Positions 49,166-61,719 of a stretch of DNA of 64,000 nucleotides are shown here, in pieces. The stretch is from Candolleomyces eurysporus (lineage: Eukaryota > Basidiomycota > Agaricomycetes > Agaricales > Psathyrellaceae). The DNA lies in contig JANBPK010000706.1 in assembly GCA_027579435.1 (NCBI GenBank), positions 310,001 to 374,000 on the forward strand. The letters are read 5' to 3'. How positions within the stretch are numbered: position 1 is the first letter of the stretch; every line of letters begins with the position of its first letter. A program made the translations under genes and the position numbers. The notes beneath the pieces were generated by a model. That model was not told where the DNA came from and did not search any database. It saw only the letters and a list, made by a program, of their open reading frames with translations.

Positions 49166-49819
49166 ACCTGGGGCCGGTGCGGCTTTGATGTACCAAGGAA
49201 GCTTGTTTGAGTACGCAGGAGTTGGGGTCACCGAGGCATTTAGCTGAGGGTACCAAGGACCATCAGGTTGTGCCCGTACAAATGGCCGCTGGACATCACC
49301 CGACCGGCTTCTTCCGTTCAAAGGACCCCGTCCAGAGTAGGGTTTCTCCCCGATCTTTACCGAACGACCTGTGCTCAAAAAACGTCTCTGCTCTTGAAAC
49401 TTTTAGTGTTAGTGCATCCTCAATATTCGCCCAATTAGCGGAATCCATAAATGCGGTAGATGCTGTAAAATGTATATACAATTCTCTGACATCGACCCAG
49501 GGTTCCGCAGTTCTCCAACTCATTAGCTACGTCATTGAGGAAAAGCCAAACGACAAAGGATCAGATGTTTCTCCCTTGCTTGGATTCTAAGCCCCTTTCA
49601 CCGCAAACGGTGGGCGCTCCCGCAGAGAACTCGCTGACAGTCCCCTTGGCAGTCGGAGATAGCGCTGTTTCTACATGGAATATGACAGATGGTACTGCCA
49701 CATCGCGCACATTTCGTCTCTAACCTCCTTGAGGTGTATGTCGAATATATACACGTACAGTAGTGAGCGACGAGTGGTACAGCTTTCATAAACCCTTTCC
49801 TCCTTCCCGTGTCTCAGAA
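49166..49819. repeat. spacer between remnant J and DUF6533 copy f
   Basis: The part at 49380-49690 is homologous to 46380-46700 before copy e, including the GACCCAGGG stretch near 49495 and CGCTGACAGTCCCCTTGGCA at 49630. No gene is seen. Confidence 0.55.
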
Positions 49820-51537
49820 ATGGACTTGGCTGACGCTGTCATCGAGATAATCGAGCACGCGCATGTCCAGCGAAATGTCAACGTCAGTAGTCGTTTTCGA
49901 CCATCTCTCCACATTGACTTGGCTGATCTTCGCCAACTTCGCCTATCCGCATAGTACACCATCAGTGAGCTGAATTGAAGCGATTCGGGATCTACCTCAC
50001 GGCACTGATGGCAATCGTTCAGTGGCTTGTCTAACATTGTTGGTGCGTTCATCCAGAATATTTTTCATGGTCTTTGCAATAAATCTTGCTTCGCCTTCAG
50101 GTGGCCGACTTCATTCATTCATTTCCCAGAGAGGTTGGTGACGCGCCTTGTCTCTCACAACCTCCTGCCGTTAATCTTCCTTGCGCGTACTGTTAATAGG
50201 TCTCTTTGATATGGTCGGCCGAGTGGAATACAGGGAAAGTCCTATTCCTATTATCTCGTTACCTCATTTGGGTAGATATGGCTTTGATTTTTCTCTGTAA
50301 GCGGCTGCTTGTGGACCCTTTCTTCTTGCTGATCCATGAACAGACAATTTCCCGCATAATCAGTCGGCATCAGTGAGCATCTCATTGTCGAGTTCCGATA
50401 CGAGTTGTTACTAAATCTCAAACAGACATGTAATGGAGCATTTATTGCTTCAATTGGTGAGTCATAAGAGACCATGCCCATGAGAAGGCGACTGAGCAGA
50501 AATATACTTCCCAGNTTTTTTTAATCCTCGGGACAATAATCGGCGAAGGTACGTAAATCGTGCAAGCCTACACGTACANTTTTTTTAGAGGCTGGTTGGC
50601 ATTCAGTCGTAATGTTTCTCCGCCTGTACGCATTATCCTGCCGAAACAAGAGACTCGGAGCGTCCCTGCTTTCATTGTTCGTTGTGAGTCTTGTTCATGA
50701 TTTCCTCTCTCTCGTGCTGAAGCTCTCTAGGCCACCCACGCTGTCTTGCTGTGGGCTGATTTCAAGTTCTTCTTTACGCTAGAATGTGAGAGCATATTGC
50801 ATGGTCCCGGGACTGTGTTACTGACCATTATTAGTCGTCCCATCCCCCATTCCTACGGTTCTTGGCTGCCTTCCAATCAGAGGAGAAATCTCAGTCCTCA
50901 ACATAATCTTCAGTTTAGTTCTTGTCAACGAGCTAGGTAGATTATCTTTTTTGTAAAGCGTCGTGTGTTGACAAGCCAACTGACACAAACTCCCCTAGTT
51001 ATCTTACTGGTAACATCCTGGATCGGATTACGCAAGTTTAAAAGGTCGGAAAGTGCTCTTTTCTCAATATTCTACAGGGATGGCGTTTGCTACTTCCTTT
51101 TCATATCGTGTAAGTCGCCGTGGAATATCATTAAAATTTCTAGAATCTCAATGTCAATAATCCTTGATTAACCCTTGCCTCTAGTGAGCAGCACCGGGAA
51201 CATAATCTGCAGTCATGTAGGACCAGTGCGTACAAATTTCATCATTATGCTCTTGTTTTAACGCTAAGATGGCTATCCGAACCTAATAGCAAGGCTACAG
51301 CTATCTGTTTGCCGTGTAAGCTTAATAGAAATTGTGAACGCTCGTCCCTCGCACTGACCATTGCACAGCCCACAGCGGATAGTTCATTCAGTTTTGGCGA
51401 CAAAGATCATTCTACATTTGCGAGAAACAACGCAGCAGACCCTTGAGGGGGCTAGCGATGTCCGCCTTACGACCATACGATTTTCCGTCGATGGCTCCAA
51501 CAACGAAGGCCCCGAATCCAATAATTATCAACCCTGA
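49820..51537 (+). CDS. DUF6533-type multi-pass membrane protein, copy f
   Basis: The start exon MDLADAVIEIIEHAHVQRNV is followed by the signature SLIWSAEWNTGKVLFLLSRY with LIWVDMALIFL (about 50205-50300). The next transmembrane exon begins at an N (50515) beside a T run. Dropping the N gives FLILGTIIGEG, in the same phase as the FLMFGVIIAEG of copy e. A second N (50579) is in an intron. VVMFLRLYALSCRNKRLGAS, VILLVTSWIGLRKFKRSESA and SIFYRDGVCYFLFIS follow. The last exon reads QRIVHSVLATKIILHLRETT and ends NNYQP with a stop at 51537. It is the close sister of copy e. Confidence 0.7.
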
Positions 51538-51861
51538 TTCTGGCTTGATTTCAACTCGACTTGAATGATGGACCATTGATCCATTCGCGTTTAATGCAAC
51601 ATCCCAAATCCCCCGGAAGGTGTGACGGGCAAATACGTCAAGTTTCCCCCACAGATTATTGGGGAAACAAGGCAAAGAGGAGCTCAAATGGTGGAAGGAG
51701 CAATGGTGGAACGCTGGTGGTATCGAAGCTCACGACGTTTGTCTCAAGGTCCCTTAGCTCAAGTATTCGATAGGTTAGTGCAGCCGAAGCTGTAGTATGC
51801 AAAATAGAAAAAGGATATGGTGCGGAGCAGATTCGAGAGATGGTGTGTAAGAAAACGTCCT

Positions 51862-51972
51862 TCAGAGAGCCGGGTGGCTGGGACTAGAATCTGCAGTAAG
51901 CTCAAAAAAGAGCCTGCCGACATCTTCAGGAAGTTCAGAAAATGCAAAGTCTTCGAGAGGTAGATTCGACAT
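51862..51972 (-). pseudogene. second F-box-like start fragment
   Basis: From an ATG at 51972 the minus strand reads MSNLPLEDFAFSELPEDVGR and then LFFELTADSSPSHPAL before a TGA. The LPEDVGRLFFELTA part resembles the F-box-like start of another large basidiomycete family. No matching body follows. Confidence 0.4.
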
Positions 51973-54152
51973 GGTTTTGGGGTAAGCCGTCCGAGACATC
52001 GAGTCAAAGCAAGTTGGGTCGAACCGATCCGCAACGCAGCGGGCAGTAGGCCTCTAAATCAAACAGCAACAAACATTGTATTGCCATCGCACCGTGCTTG
52101 ATTAGAGTACAAGACCAACCTCAAGATGCCGGAATACATACGCAGGAAGTTGCAAGTCTAGGTCTCTGTTGACGAATGGCCGAATGAGACTGTAATGTAC
52201 AGCTCCATTCAAACGCTTCTTGAATAATCGATGACTCTGGAAGCAGATTGTGGGCATCGATATCCCGGGATCGTGTTGTCATCGCAGCTTGAGAACCCAA
52301 GAACGTGCGCTCCAGAAACTACTCAAAACGACCTTACAGGGGTGAGTCCCATAATTATTCATTTCAATTGACCTCCCCTGATAATTTTATTCTCGAAGTG
52401 CCGACTCGGAAGAATACCACCATGCTCTTCGACATTGAGCTTTCTCCCTGCCAACAGCACTACTATCGTCATACAGCTCCGAAAAGGAGCACTACCTGTT
52501 GAAAGGCACTCAGGGTCTAACATCATCTTCCAGCTTCTTGCTTTCTCCGAACGCCATCAGCTCCCCGGTGTAGGAGACGGTCCTCGAGCTCAAAACTGCC
52601 TAGCAACGCCTGAAAAGCTCGACCATCGACCTATTGAGCGTACCGCTGGCAGCAAAGCTTAGCCACCCCATGTTGCCCGTGACATGGACAAGTTTGTTGG
52701 TTCAGCTTCATATCGGTCCGAATCTGGCGTGGTGGGCGGACGGACATTCCTGGGTGTAGAGTAGACCAAAGAGGTATGAAAGTCCTTTACATCCAGCCAC
52801 TATAATACGATTCGCTGACTCGCAGTGCAGGCTCCTGATTGCCAAAGTTGCCAAGCTTCGTTGTCGCGATTTCCTCCCAAGGACAGCAGTCCAATTGTCC
52901 TGGCCCAATCGAAACTCAATGGGCTACGCGTGAGATCTGGGGAGCATGCTGCACCTCATTTCTCTCAGTGGGCTCTCCGCAGATGTATACCTCGCCGTCT
53001 ACCTACCTCGTTTCGACGACATCGCAGACGAGATGATGGAGGAATACGACCCGTGCCGGTGGTCCCATCTCCTTTCGCCTAATCGATACCGCCGATCGGA
53101 AATGACAACGGGAGTTATTAGACCGGTGGTGGGAGCGCAATTGCAGGCACTACTCCGCCGATAGTCAGAAATCGAGGACGAAGGCTCCGCAGATTAAGTA
53201 TGCTTGCAGTTGTAAATGGGGAGCCGGAAGGAGATTTGGAGTGCGGGAAGGGAGCTCTGGTGGGACTGCTGCCGATTATTACTTACGTGCTCTGGCCGAT
53301 TTCCACCTCGCTGGCACCAAGCTCCGTGGTCGATCAGCCCTGGCACAGCTACATCGTCCGAACACCCCCGCCAGGCTTCCCTGCCCGACGCGTCATAATA
53401 TACAGCCTTAAAGCCTCCGGTGACCTATAGCCACACAGACCGTGTTCTCGCCTTGTTATTTTTCTGTGACCTTGTCCCAATTTTACCAACGTGCGGTCAT
53501 TTTTGGTCTCGGTCTCCTCCTTCGCAACACTACGCACTGTCTATGATTCTCCTATTCTTCATGCAAAGATCAATGGCCCAGGTGAGTGAGTTATGAATTC
53601 TTTTGTCCCTTAAGGATGCATCGTGATCAAGAATGAATCAGTGGCTTCCCCGATCGGGGTGGGCGACAGCGCCTCCAACATTTCTCGGTTCGAGTGGCGG
53701 GTGCAAGGTCTTGGCGCTTTCGCCCCCTTGTTCTCGAAGCTAAAGAGCCATTTTACGCGTGCAGGCAACCTCAGGAGAATCGAATGCAGAATATGCAAAA
53801 ACATGCTAGCAGCCGTCCCATATTAGGACTTTGTGACGTTACTCTCTAGCGCTGGATAGACGCGAGTTGGCGCCGATTAACAGGCATGATGCCATGAATG
53901 GTGTGCTAAAAGTGATCGCAATATTGTCAACCGTTCACGACTGGATTTGGTCAGGCACATACTCTTGTAAGTAGGTCCGGTGATGACAGTCGGCATTCAA
54001 TCTGTCACGTCTCAGATTCCTGGCATAAATAATGCCAGCTTATTTTGCAATTTCTTTCCCCCAGCCCTTGTCCTTCTCCTACACCGGTGAGTGCACCTTC
54101 ATCATCGCCTCTGAGTAATTTTTTTTCTGACGCTGTATCAGATCAGTCAAGG
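51973..54152. other. long stretch without a supported gene
   Basis: Short frames on both strands (for example 52825-53164 and 53200-53430) have no domain, and their splicing into a gene is not convincing. Just before the next gene there is a TATA-like cataaata at 54024-54031 and a 5'-UTR intron with donor CACCG|GTGAGT (about 54087) and acceptor CTGTATCAG at 54142. Confidence 0.4.
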
Positions 54153-55913
54153 ATGCCGCGCACTTCCGGATCCCTCGTTCGCCTCCTCAGCACCTTGCTC
54201 CTTGTCGTTCCTCTCGCGAAGGCTTGGGTCGAGCTTGATGAGAACCTGATTCCGGCTATCCCTGTCCCTCTTCCTGTCCTCACCTTGGGACCTCCAGGAG
54301 AATTTCCCCCTTACTTGCTCGACAATATCATCGGCGACATCGCGCCTGGGGCCAAGCTCGAGAAGAACGAGACCGTCGGTTCTGGACTGTATGCGTACCA
54401 AGGAGATCGGCTTGTCGCCTCAGTAGACCCAGAGACAGGCGAAGTTCAAGTCTTCCCCAACTTGGCGGATATCGTCCCTACTTCGCAGGGCATTGATCCC
54501 GAGGAAGCGATCTATTCCCTTGATTTGGGGTCGTCGACTTTCCCAACCGATGACACCTTCGTCACTGAAGTCGTCGTTGGAGCGAGCCTGGTCGGTGCCG
54601 CTGTCGCCGATGCCGACCTCAGTACGAGGGCCACGGACTCTAGCAACGTCACTACCGTAGAACCGGAAACGTACCTCACCCACGGCTCTTATGAACGTCG
54701 CATTGATGCCGGTGGTGTATCCTACCCTGTTTGCGGTCCAGGAAGCCAGGCCAATTTCGGTGTGGATGCAGATGGCCGTGTGCATTCCCTCTCGTACCTC
54801 TGGCGCACTGCCTCTCTCAGCGGTAGTAATATCACCGCCAGCGCACGACCAGTTGTCGCCTCTTCGATCAAGTCCCAGCTCGAGCCCATTGGTTTGGAGG
54901 CAGGATGGATCAGGGTGACCACGGTTGACGTTTGCTTCTACGATTCGGGTGCAGGGTTTATTCAACCTGTATATCGATTCGTTGGGACCACTCACAGCAA
55001 CAGCACGGCCACTGCCTCCGAACCGGTCAAGGTATCGGGCTATGTGCCAATCGGATCTGGAAGCCCCGAAGTCATTCCCTCTGCGTATGTCACCTCTACC
55101 GACGCCCCACCCACCGACGGGGCCGCACCCACCAAACGTTCCGTCTTGGATTACTTCAACGCTCGTTCCCTTCGTCCTCGCGCTCCCCTTCCAGAGATCA
55201 CTGTCGGCCGCTACGTTGTCCGAAATGACGCCCGTCCCTTCCTTCAGAGTGCCATCAACACCTGGAAGAACCTTCGTGGATCCAAGCTCGTCAACTTCGT
55301 CAACTCACAATACTACTGGGGTAACGACAACATGTACATCAGCCGCAAGGATCGTTACGTCAATAGCGTCAACGTCGCCTACACCGAAGGACACGGCAAC
55401 TGGCACCTCTTCACCACCGAAGAGAACTGTTGTGATGTCGTCAGGATGGAGAATGTCCCTGATGATGGGTACGGGCCCGCGGCCGACGGCTCCCTCGCGT
55501 ACTGGATGATCCACGCTTGCGAGCCGATCCCCACTCCCCTCGACTACGAACTTGCTGGCGATGAAACTCCTACCCAATCTGCCTTGGCGCCCTGGAGACA
55601 TATCTTCCGTGGCGGCTTGCACGCGGTTTTGAGCTACCGCACGCAGATGTACATTCAGGACACCGTGCCTGAGAGGTCGGCCACCCTCATGGCTCAGGGA
55701 GTCCCTGTCATCAGCGCTTGGTTGAAGGCTGCGAACACGGATTCGATTTACCGACCCCGGACCACTTACGCTAGCGGCCATTATTCGAACGATAATCCAT
55801 TTGGTCGCGCGGCAGTCGTGTTCCAGTGTGGGCATGAGTCGGATAGGATTTGGCAGCTGGGCAATGCGGGGCAGGGCAGGTGCCTGCGGATGATTTGGTA
55901 CAATAACGCCTAA
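54153..55913 (+). CDS. secreted DUF6345-type protein, caspase-like His/Cys pair
   Basis: The protein has 586 residues in one exon. It starts with a clear signal peptide (MPRTSGSLVRLLSTLLLVVP, then LAKAWV), so this ATG is preferred to an in-frame one at 54045 that lies before a 5'-UTR intron. Residues about 30-370 form a Ser/Thr/Pro-rich region with several N-glycosylation sites (NVT, NIT, NST). The C-terminal part from about residue 385 (VRNDARPFLQSAINTWKNL) resembles DUF6345. It has VNVAYTEGHGNWHLF with His414 and LAYWMIHACEPIPTP with Cys456. This hydrophobic-HG / hydrophobic-AC pattern, 42 residues apart, is like clan CD peptidases. Peptidase activity is inference. The end FQCGHESDRIW also holds a Cys-Gly-His. 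Confidence 0.8.
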   Translation: MPRTSGSLVRLLSTLLLVVPLAKAWVELDENLIPAIPVPLPVLTLGPPGEFPPYLLDNIIGDIAPGAKLEKNETVGSGLYAYQGDRLVASVDPETGEVQVFPNLADIVPTSQGIDPEEAIYSLDLGSSTFPTDDTFVTEVVVGASLVGAAVADADLSTRATDSSNVTTVEPETYLTHGSYERRIDAGGVSYPVCGPGSQANFGVDADGRVHSLSYLWRTASLSGSNITASARPVVASSIKSQLEPIGLEAGWIRVTTVDVCFYDSGAGFIQPVYRFVGTTHSNSTATASEPVKVSGYVPIGSGSPEVIPSAYVTSTDAPPTDGAAPTKRSVLDYFNARSLRPRAPLPEITVGRYVVRNDARPFLQSAINTWKNLRGSKLVNFVNSQYYWGNDNMYISRKDRYVNSVNVAYTEGHGNWHLFTTEENCCDVVRMENVPDDGYGPAADGSLAYWMIHACEPIPTPLDYELAGDETPTQSALAPWRHIFRGGLHAVLSYRTQMYIQDTVPERSATLMAQGVPVISAWLKAANTDSIYRPRTTYASGHYSNDNPFGRAAVVFQCGHESDRIWQLGNAGQGRCLRMIWYNNA

Positions 55914-58768
55914 ATTTTTCTTCGCTAATTTCTGGGATTCTTGGACTTGACAGTTACCTTTCCTTATCTTTCTACGTAGTGATAGACGAAACGGACCTTT
56001 AGCACAACGACATAACTAATGAATTAATGATGAACAGTACATATGTGTATCTACTTCCTCCCTGTTTGCTCCGGGATCAAGAAGCTTCCGACTCCAAGAG
56101 TAGGTTAGATAGCTTCAATGAAATCCGTGTTTGTAGTCTATTGATCGGCTTCACCTTGACTGGCAGTGGATTCTCCATGCAAGTACCTCCCAGGTCGAGT
56201 CAAGTAGATATGTGATCCGAGCCGCAGAAAAGATATGAGTGATTAGGTACAAGATGAATTTTGGCCGGTAAATACTAGTCAGCTGATGTCGAACGGCCCT
56301 GCCGCCTTGGGTTATATTGATTCGCCCTCATTCATTCCGCGGATAGATAGGGAGGCTATATCCTTCGACGACCTTATGCTGCGTAGCGTTCGGAAATTGG
56401 GAAATGCAATTCCATCGGTCTTTCGTATAGACTGTCAAATTCAGTTCCGGCTTCGGTCAGTAAAGGTGTGGGGCTCCAAATGATTCTGGGATAGCAGATA
56501 AGTAACTCACTTTCGTGCTTAATAGGGATGTTGGAGAAGTAGGGTAGATTACCAGTAGAGATAGCCTCCATATCCCGAAAGACCGGTGAGCGAAAGGCTA
56601 TGCAACTTCCGCAAGTACCGCAGAAGATGCGAGTAACTGCGAGAACACGAAGTTAGGCTTCGTTTGGAGACAGTACTTCGAAAACGGCGCACCAATTCTT
56701 CCGTTGGGAACCCTCGATATATAGGTGTATTCTTTTATCGGCCCTGCGATATGGGTGTGGCTTGTCGGGACAAGTACGCTAGTGCTAAATGCACTTCCGC
56801 AAATTTGCTTGCAGTCATTGCAGTGACAAGCCCTCTATTCGAGCATCGGTCAGATACGAAAGAAAAGGTATATGTCACTGGTCATACATGGTGTTGATAG
56901 TCCTCTGCATGATCGACGCTAATCAGGGTCTCGTGGCAGAGACACTGTCCATGAATTGTGGTGGGCATTTCCGCAAGAGCGGGGGCGGTTAGATTTAGCT
57001 GAGATGTGGGGTAAGCCCTTGCTTTCAACTTTCGCTACTCCCTTCGAGGAATTTATAGCACATACCCAGGAGTCGGAGTTCGATAGCTTCCCAGTTCGGG
57101 TTGGTCTTTAAGTTTCAATTTCAATCCGGGGACACTCGGGCTGCTTAAGATAAGTATGAAAGAGTAGAGTTGATGATTGCCAAGCTCGGCTTCGGGCAGG
57201 GCCAGCAAGAATGGACGAAATAGTCGACTAAAATCCAAGGAATTGTGCTATAGGCCCGATGGGGGTATTTATCGCACTTTTCCTGCAAGCTGCAGATCCC
57301 TGCGACTACTAGACATAGTCGACCAAAAGTAGCATGTTGAATCTATCACGTTTCACCGTCAAGACCGGCGTGAACGTCAACATTAGCTTTAGTTTTGCAG
57401 CAACGAGGAACCTCATACATACTTCCAAGGTCTGTTGGCAGAGTCTAGAGCAGCTTGGGATTTCGTTGGCAGAGAGCAGACGAGCAGTGGCGACTCGCCA
57501 AGTTGTATGCAGCGTTCTACATAAGTCCTGAGTTGTCTAAATTAGATTAAATCGTGGCTATCTACACATGTTGTACTAAACGACGTCGACGTCGACTCCG
57601 TCCCCTTGACAGAGCCCGACCTCAAGCGCCGTCACAGGACTGATGTCTCAGATATCTCGACCGGTGCCTTTAAGAAGAGCGAGAGAATCAATGATCGAGC
57701 AGGGCTATGAAAAGATGCTCACCAGAAACTTCTATAAGCTGTGAGCAACATAGCTTTCCTCTCGCAGATTGTACGCTGATAGCTTAAACCATAGTTCCTG
57801 AGGAAGTTTTGCTTGGATTTCGCGGGGTTCTCCTGGAAAAGCGGTCCGCTGTGGGATTTCAGCCAACGACCACTTCTATAACTCTTGCCAGCGCCACGGC
57901 AAGTCTTAGCAATGGCAAGATAGTACATAGCGTATTTCCCATCCTCCGAGGGCTCTCCATGCAAATTCCTGCCCGATACGTAAGATCTTCCAGAATCACT
58001 TTTGCCTGCACCAAGGTCTCAGGCATTTTTTGACTCGGGCACTTGTGAGTTTTATCGGGCGCCGCCAAGACAGTGCTTCCGGCATCTGTTGCCATCTTCT
58101 CCGATCTTTGCCTTTTTCCGCTTCCTTCCCAGAAAGGGTGAAGGTCGTCGCTGCTCTCCTCCCAACTGGGTGTTTGCTTCTGCTTTAACACCAGTGAAAA
58201 GGCCTCGGGGCTTGCCGTACAGAGCATCGGCCGCTTTACACAGGTCTACTGTTTTACGGGTTGCGCTATCTGAAAAATACGAAGCAAGTTACCTCTCTCT
58301 TGACCGAAACAAAACACGAAGCTTTGCGTGGACCTTGCTGCGCGAAAAATAGTCGGATTCCAGTAGTGACTAACCCGTGTGCTCAATGGTACACTACTGG
58401 TTTATCCCGTGCCTTCTGCAACTGCAGTATGCATATTCTACGTTATCGCCGCTTGGGCTATACCGTCACAGCTTCCCATCATAGTCACCCGGGGGAGGGC
58501 GCTTGGTGGCTGCTTCTTGTAAGCTGTTGCTGGCCCGTCTGCATTCCTCTTAAGCTTTATTCTTTCCCTCTGCACTGCGTTGGCTTCTCTCCATCCCGGC
58601 ATGATGCTCCACAGATCCAAAAGGCCCAGTCTTATGTCCCGCCTCTGCTCACGTCAAGATATACGTTCTCAAGCGGAACTGCCATTTCGTTCGCTTCCAT
58701 CGGATCCCACTGGCACGATCCAGGTTGCGTCAACGCAATCACTCCTCCATAGCGCTCATCACTTTCAA
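55914..58768. other. long stretch without a supported gene
   Basis: Several 60-160-codon frames exist on both strands but none shows a domain, and they overlap one another. A weak similarity between about 56160-56210 and 57950-57990 (around CTCTCCATGCAA) may be an old repeat. A CGACGTCGACGTCG palindrome is at about 57581. Confidence 0.4.
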
Positions 58769-61719
58769 ATGGGCGACTTGCACTATCTCGATGCACCCAA
58801 CGCCACTCATGTTAGTATAATTAACTTGTCGCAATCTTACAATGGTGTGTAGTCGATGCCTTCTTTCTCAAACGACGAGACTGATATCCATGCTTTCTAC
58901 GCTTTATTTTTCACCTTTTCCCAGAGGAGACAGTCCCCAACCGCTGTAATCTTCAGAATATCCCTCCGAAGAAGTCACCGCAGGATCGAATGCGAAGGAC
59001 TGCTGACAACACTGGTACGTGAATTCCTGAGAGTTTGAATAGAGAGTCCTGACACGACCCCACGTCAGAACGAAGGAAGCTGAACACACTTCCAAAATAT
59101 CCAGACATCGGCGAGAAGCTGACTAAACACTGCTTGCTTGGCAATCAGAAGCCAGACGTCGAGAAGTTATGCGAATGGGAGTCAAGTTCGACCGACCTTG
59201 TTCTGTGCGTTTATGGGCCCGACGGAGTCGGTAAATCCACTCTTGCTGGCCATCTCTCGGATGAGCTTCGACTAGCTGGACGGTTGGCGGCTTCCATTTC
59301 CCTGGAAGCCTTCCCGACAGACATGTTAGCACCCGAGACGATGATCGAGATGTTGGCGCATGAAATCGGGAGTATTCATCCCCAAACAATACCGAAGATC
59401 GAGGAAGCGATTGAACAGTGCCATGGCACCTCGCTAGAGACCCATCTCAAGGAGTACATCCTCGAGCCGTTGCGATCACTCAAGCGCCCGCATCCACTCG
59501 TCATTATCATCGATGCTATCGACGAATGGCGAGACCATCTTACATTCATGCCGGCACTGTCTTACCTCAACTCGGAAAGCTCTGTCGTCAAATTCATTAT
59601 CACAACCTGCTTGGATCCATGCGCCTCTCACCTACCCGGTAGCGACAATATCTTGCTCCAGACATACCCCCTTCTCCCGAAGTCGGATGAAGTGATCAAG
59701 ATCTATTTTGACGAACATTTCGAAGCCGTTGCATCGGCGAATGGGCGGAGTGCAAGCAATGCGGACGTCAACAGGCTTGTCGAGCTCTCAGGTGGTCTCC
59801 CTCTCTGGACTTCAACAGTGATTTCGTTGCTTTCGCACCGTTTCAGCGATTCCCTTCCCCACGAAATTCTCCTGAAGGTCATTTCAAGTCAGCACCAAAA
59901 TGTCAGCAGCGGTGGGCTCATAGAGCTATACCGCATCGCCCTCGCCCACCTCTTCCCCTCCCCAGGTGTTCAAAGGCTTTTCCGATTGTATATCGGTGCC
60001 GCCATTGTCCTCCAAAAGCCGCTTTCTCTGTCCGACTTCTCCATTCTCACAGGATTGCCCTCCCATGCCATACGGCACATCCAATTTACGCTATCCGTAC
60101 TCCAAATATGGGTCCCGCCTTCAGATTCGGAAAACAGGGTTTATCCAGCAATCATGCTGTTCCACCTGTCGTTTCTCAAATTTGTCCAGGCCGCGACGAC
60201 CGAACGAGCATTTGCAACCCCCGCCTTCGATTCCCACTCGACACTGGGCTTGGCCTGTCTCAACCAAGTCGCCAGCCTGCCGCCTCCGTCGTTGCCTCAG
60301 ACTTCCCCCCTTTGTGACCTCCATCATTACGCCGTGAAGTACTGGCCGGTTCATGTGTCCAACGGAACTCCCCGGTCGAACGACCTATGGCTGCAAACAG
60401 AGCACTGCTCGATGTTGCAAAGGATCACTGCGGATAGTCAGAGACGATGGGCAACATTGTTCCTCCAGAGCCTGATGCCTGGACGGTGCGAGTTGATGAT
60501 GGAGTATGTCACGGCGGCTCAGGATGGGATGATATCGTTTTTGAGGAGACTGGCCCGTTGCCTGGGAAAATGCGACGGAGAACGGTGGGGATTCGGGATA
60601 GCTTGTTTGGAGGTTGCTTTGCGAATCGATGGCGGCAATGCTAAAGTCTGGTTGGACCTGGGACGGTGTCACAATGCAAGAGGCAATAGTATAGGCAGTC
60701 TCAAGATGCACGAAGCTGCCGTCGAGGCCTTTCGGCATGCTTTGCGCCTCCGATCCGACGTGCACCCCAATCTCTCCCAATCGCATAACAAAGTCGCTTC
60801 CGGGCTATGGCACTGCTACCAGCAGCCGATTGGCAACACTAGCACATCCAATGCAGCAATGTGTTGCCAAAAAGCGCTTTCAACCCTACCAGTTCCCTGT
60901 CCAAATCGCTTCTCATTGCTCAACCACCTTGGTGTTGCCCTCCAAGCTGTCTATGAGCATACTGGGGATATTGCCACCCTCAACGAGATCATCTCACTAA
61001 ACCACGAGGTGCTCAAACTTCTGCCAGCAACCCACCAAGGGCGCGCCGCGTTGCTCAACAATAACGCCATTGCTCTCCACGCTCTTTACGATCGCAATAG
61101 TGACGTCAAAACGTTGAACGAGGTCATTTCATTGCGCCGCGAAGTCCTTGAACTCCGCCCTGCATCCCATCCTGCTCGCGCCATGTCTCTCAGCAACCTT
61201 GCCGTTGCTCTCTGTGCTCTCCATAGGCACAATCAACAAATTGAGACCCTGATCGAGGCCATCTCGCTGGATCGTGAAGCGCTTGCACTCCGTCCTCCCC
61301 CCCACCCATATCGTCCCCTATCCCTCATCAACCTTGCTAGTAGCCTTCATGCTCTTTATCAGCGCACGGATGACCTTGATACCCAGAACAAAGTCATTTC
61401 ACTGAATCGTGAAGCGGTTGCACTCCTCTCAACTGCTCACCCTCTTCGTCCCAGCTCCCTTCACAATCTTGCCAGGTCTCTTTTATCACTGTATGAACGT
61501 AATGGAGCCCTAGGGGTACTCGATGAGGTAATTTCACTTTGTCGTGAACTGCTCATCCTCCGTCCCCCCGGACACAGATACCGGCGAATTCATGTCGAAT
61601 TCCTTGTCGAGCTTCTAGAGAAACGATTCAGGGTTACCGAAGATGCACGCGACCTTGCTGAGATTGAGCATTTCAAAACAGAATATGCTGCTTTGATGGC
61701 TAAAGAAATTTCAAAATAA
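58769..61719 (+). CDS. NACHT-TPR protein (NLR-like)
   Basis: NLR-like STAND NTPases are fungal candidates for non-self recognition and incompatibility signalling. Three exons (58769-58844, 58925-59014, 59069-61719) total 2817 nt in phase, giving 938 residues. The first 80 residues are a short lead (MGDLHYLDAPNATHVSIINL) with no visible effector domain. The NACHT part has the P-loop GPDGVGKSTLAGHL (residue 105 on) and a Walker B-like HPLVIIIDAIDEWRDHL (near 203), then LVELSGGLPLWTSTVISLLS. From about residue 550 come helical repeats, the last five being very regular TPR units of 44-45 residues (60918-61600), each with a NLAxALxALYxRxxD / LxExISLxREVLxLRP core. It is intact. Confidence 0.9.
60918..61600 (+). 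repeat. five regular TPR units within the NACHT gene
   Basis: The units begin at LLNHLGVALQAVYEHTGD, LLNNNAIALHALYDRNSD, SLSNLAVALCALHRHNQQ, SLINLASSLHALYQRTDD and SLHNLARSLLSLYERNGA. Each is about 132-135 bp long. The DNA is diverged, so they are old protein repeats and not a recent tandem copy. Confidence 0.8.

Noticed and set aside
54045..54152. Upstream ATG of the DUF6345 gene
   Set aside because: It lies before a GTGAGT donor and a TATCAG acceptor, and would place 36 residues in front of a clear signal peptide.
55305..55835. Antisense frame of 176 codons
   Set aside because: It is fully antisense to the conserved DUF6345 domain and has no similarity of its own.
58261..58752. Plus-strand frame of 163 codons before the NACHT gene
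   Set aside because: It shows no domain and cannot be spliced in frame to the NACHT exons convincingly.
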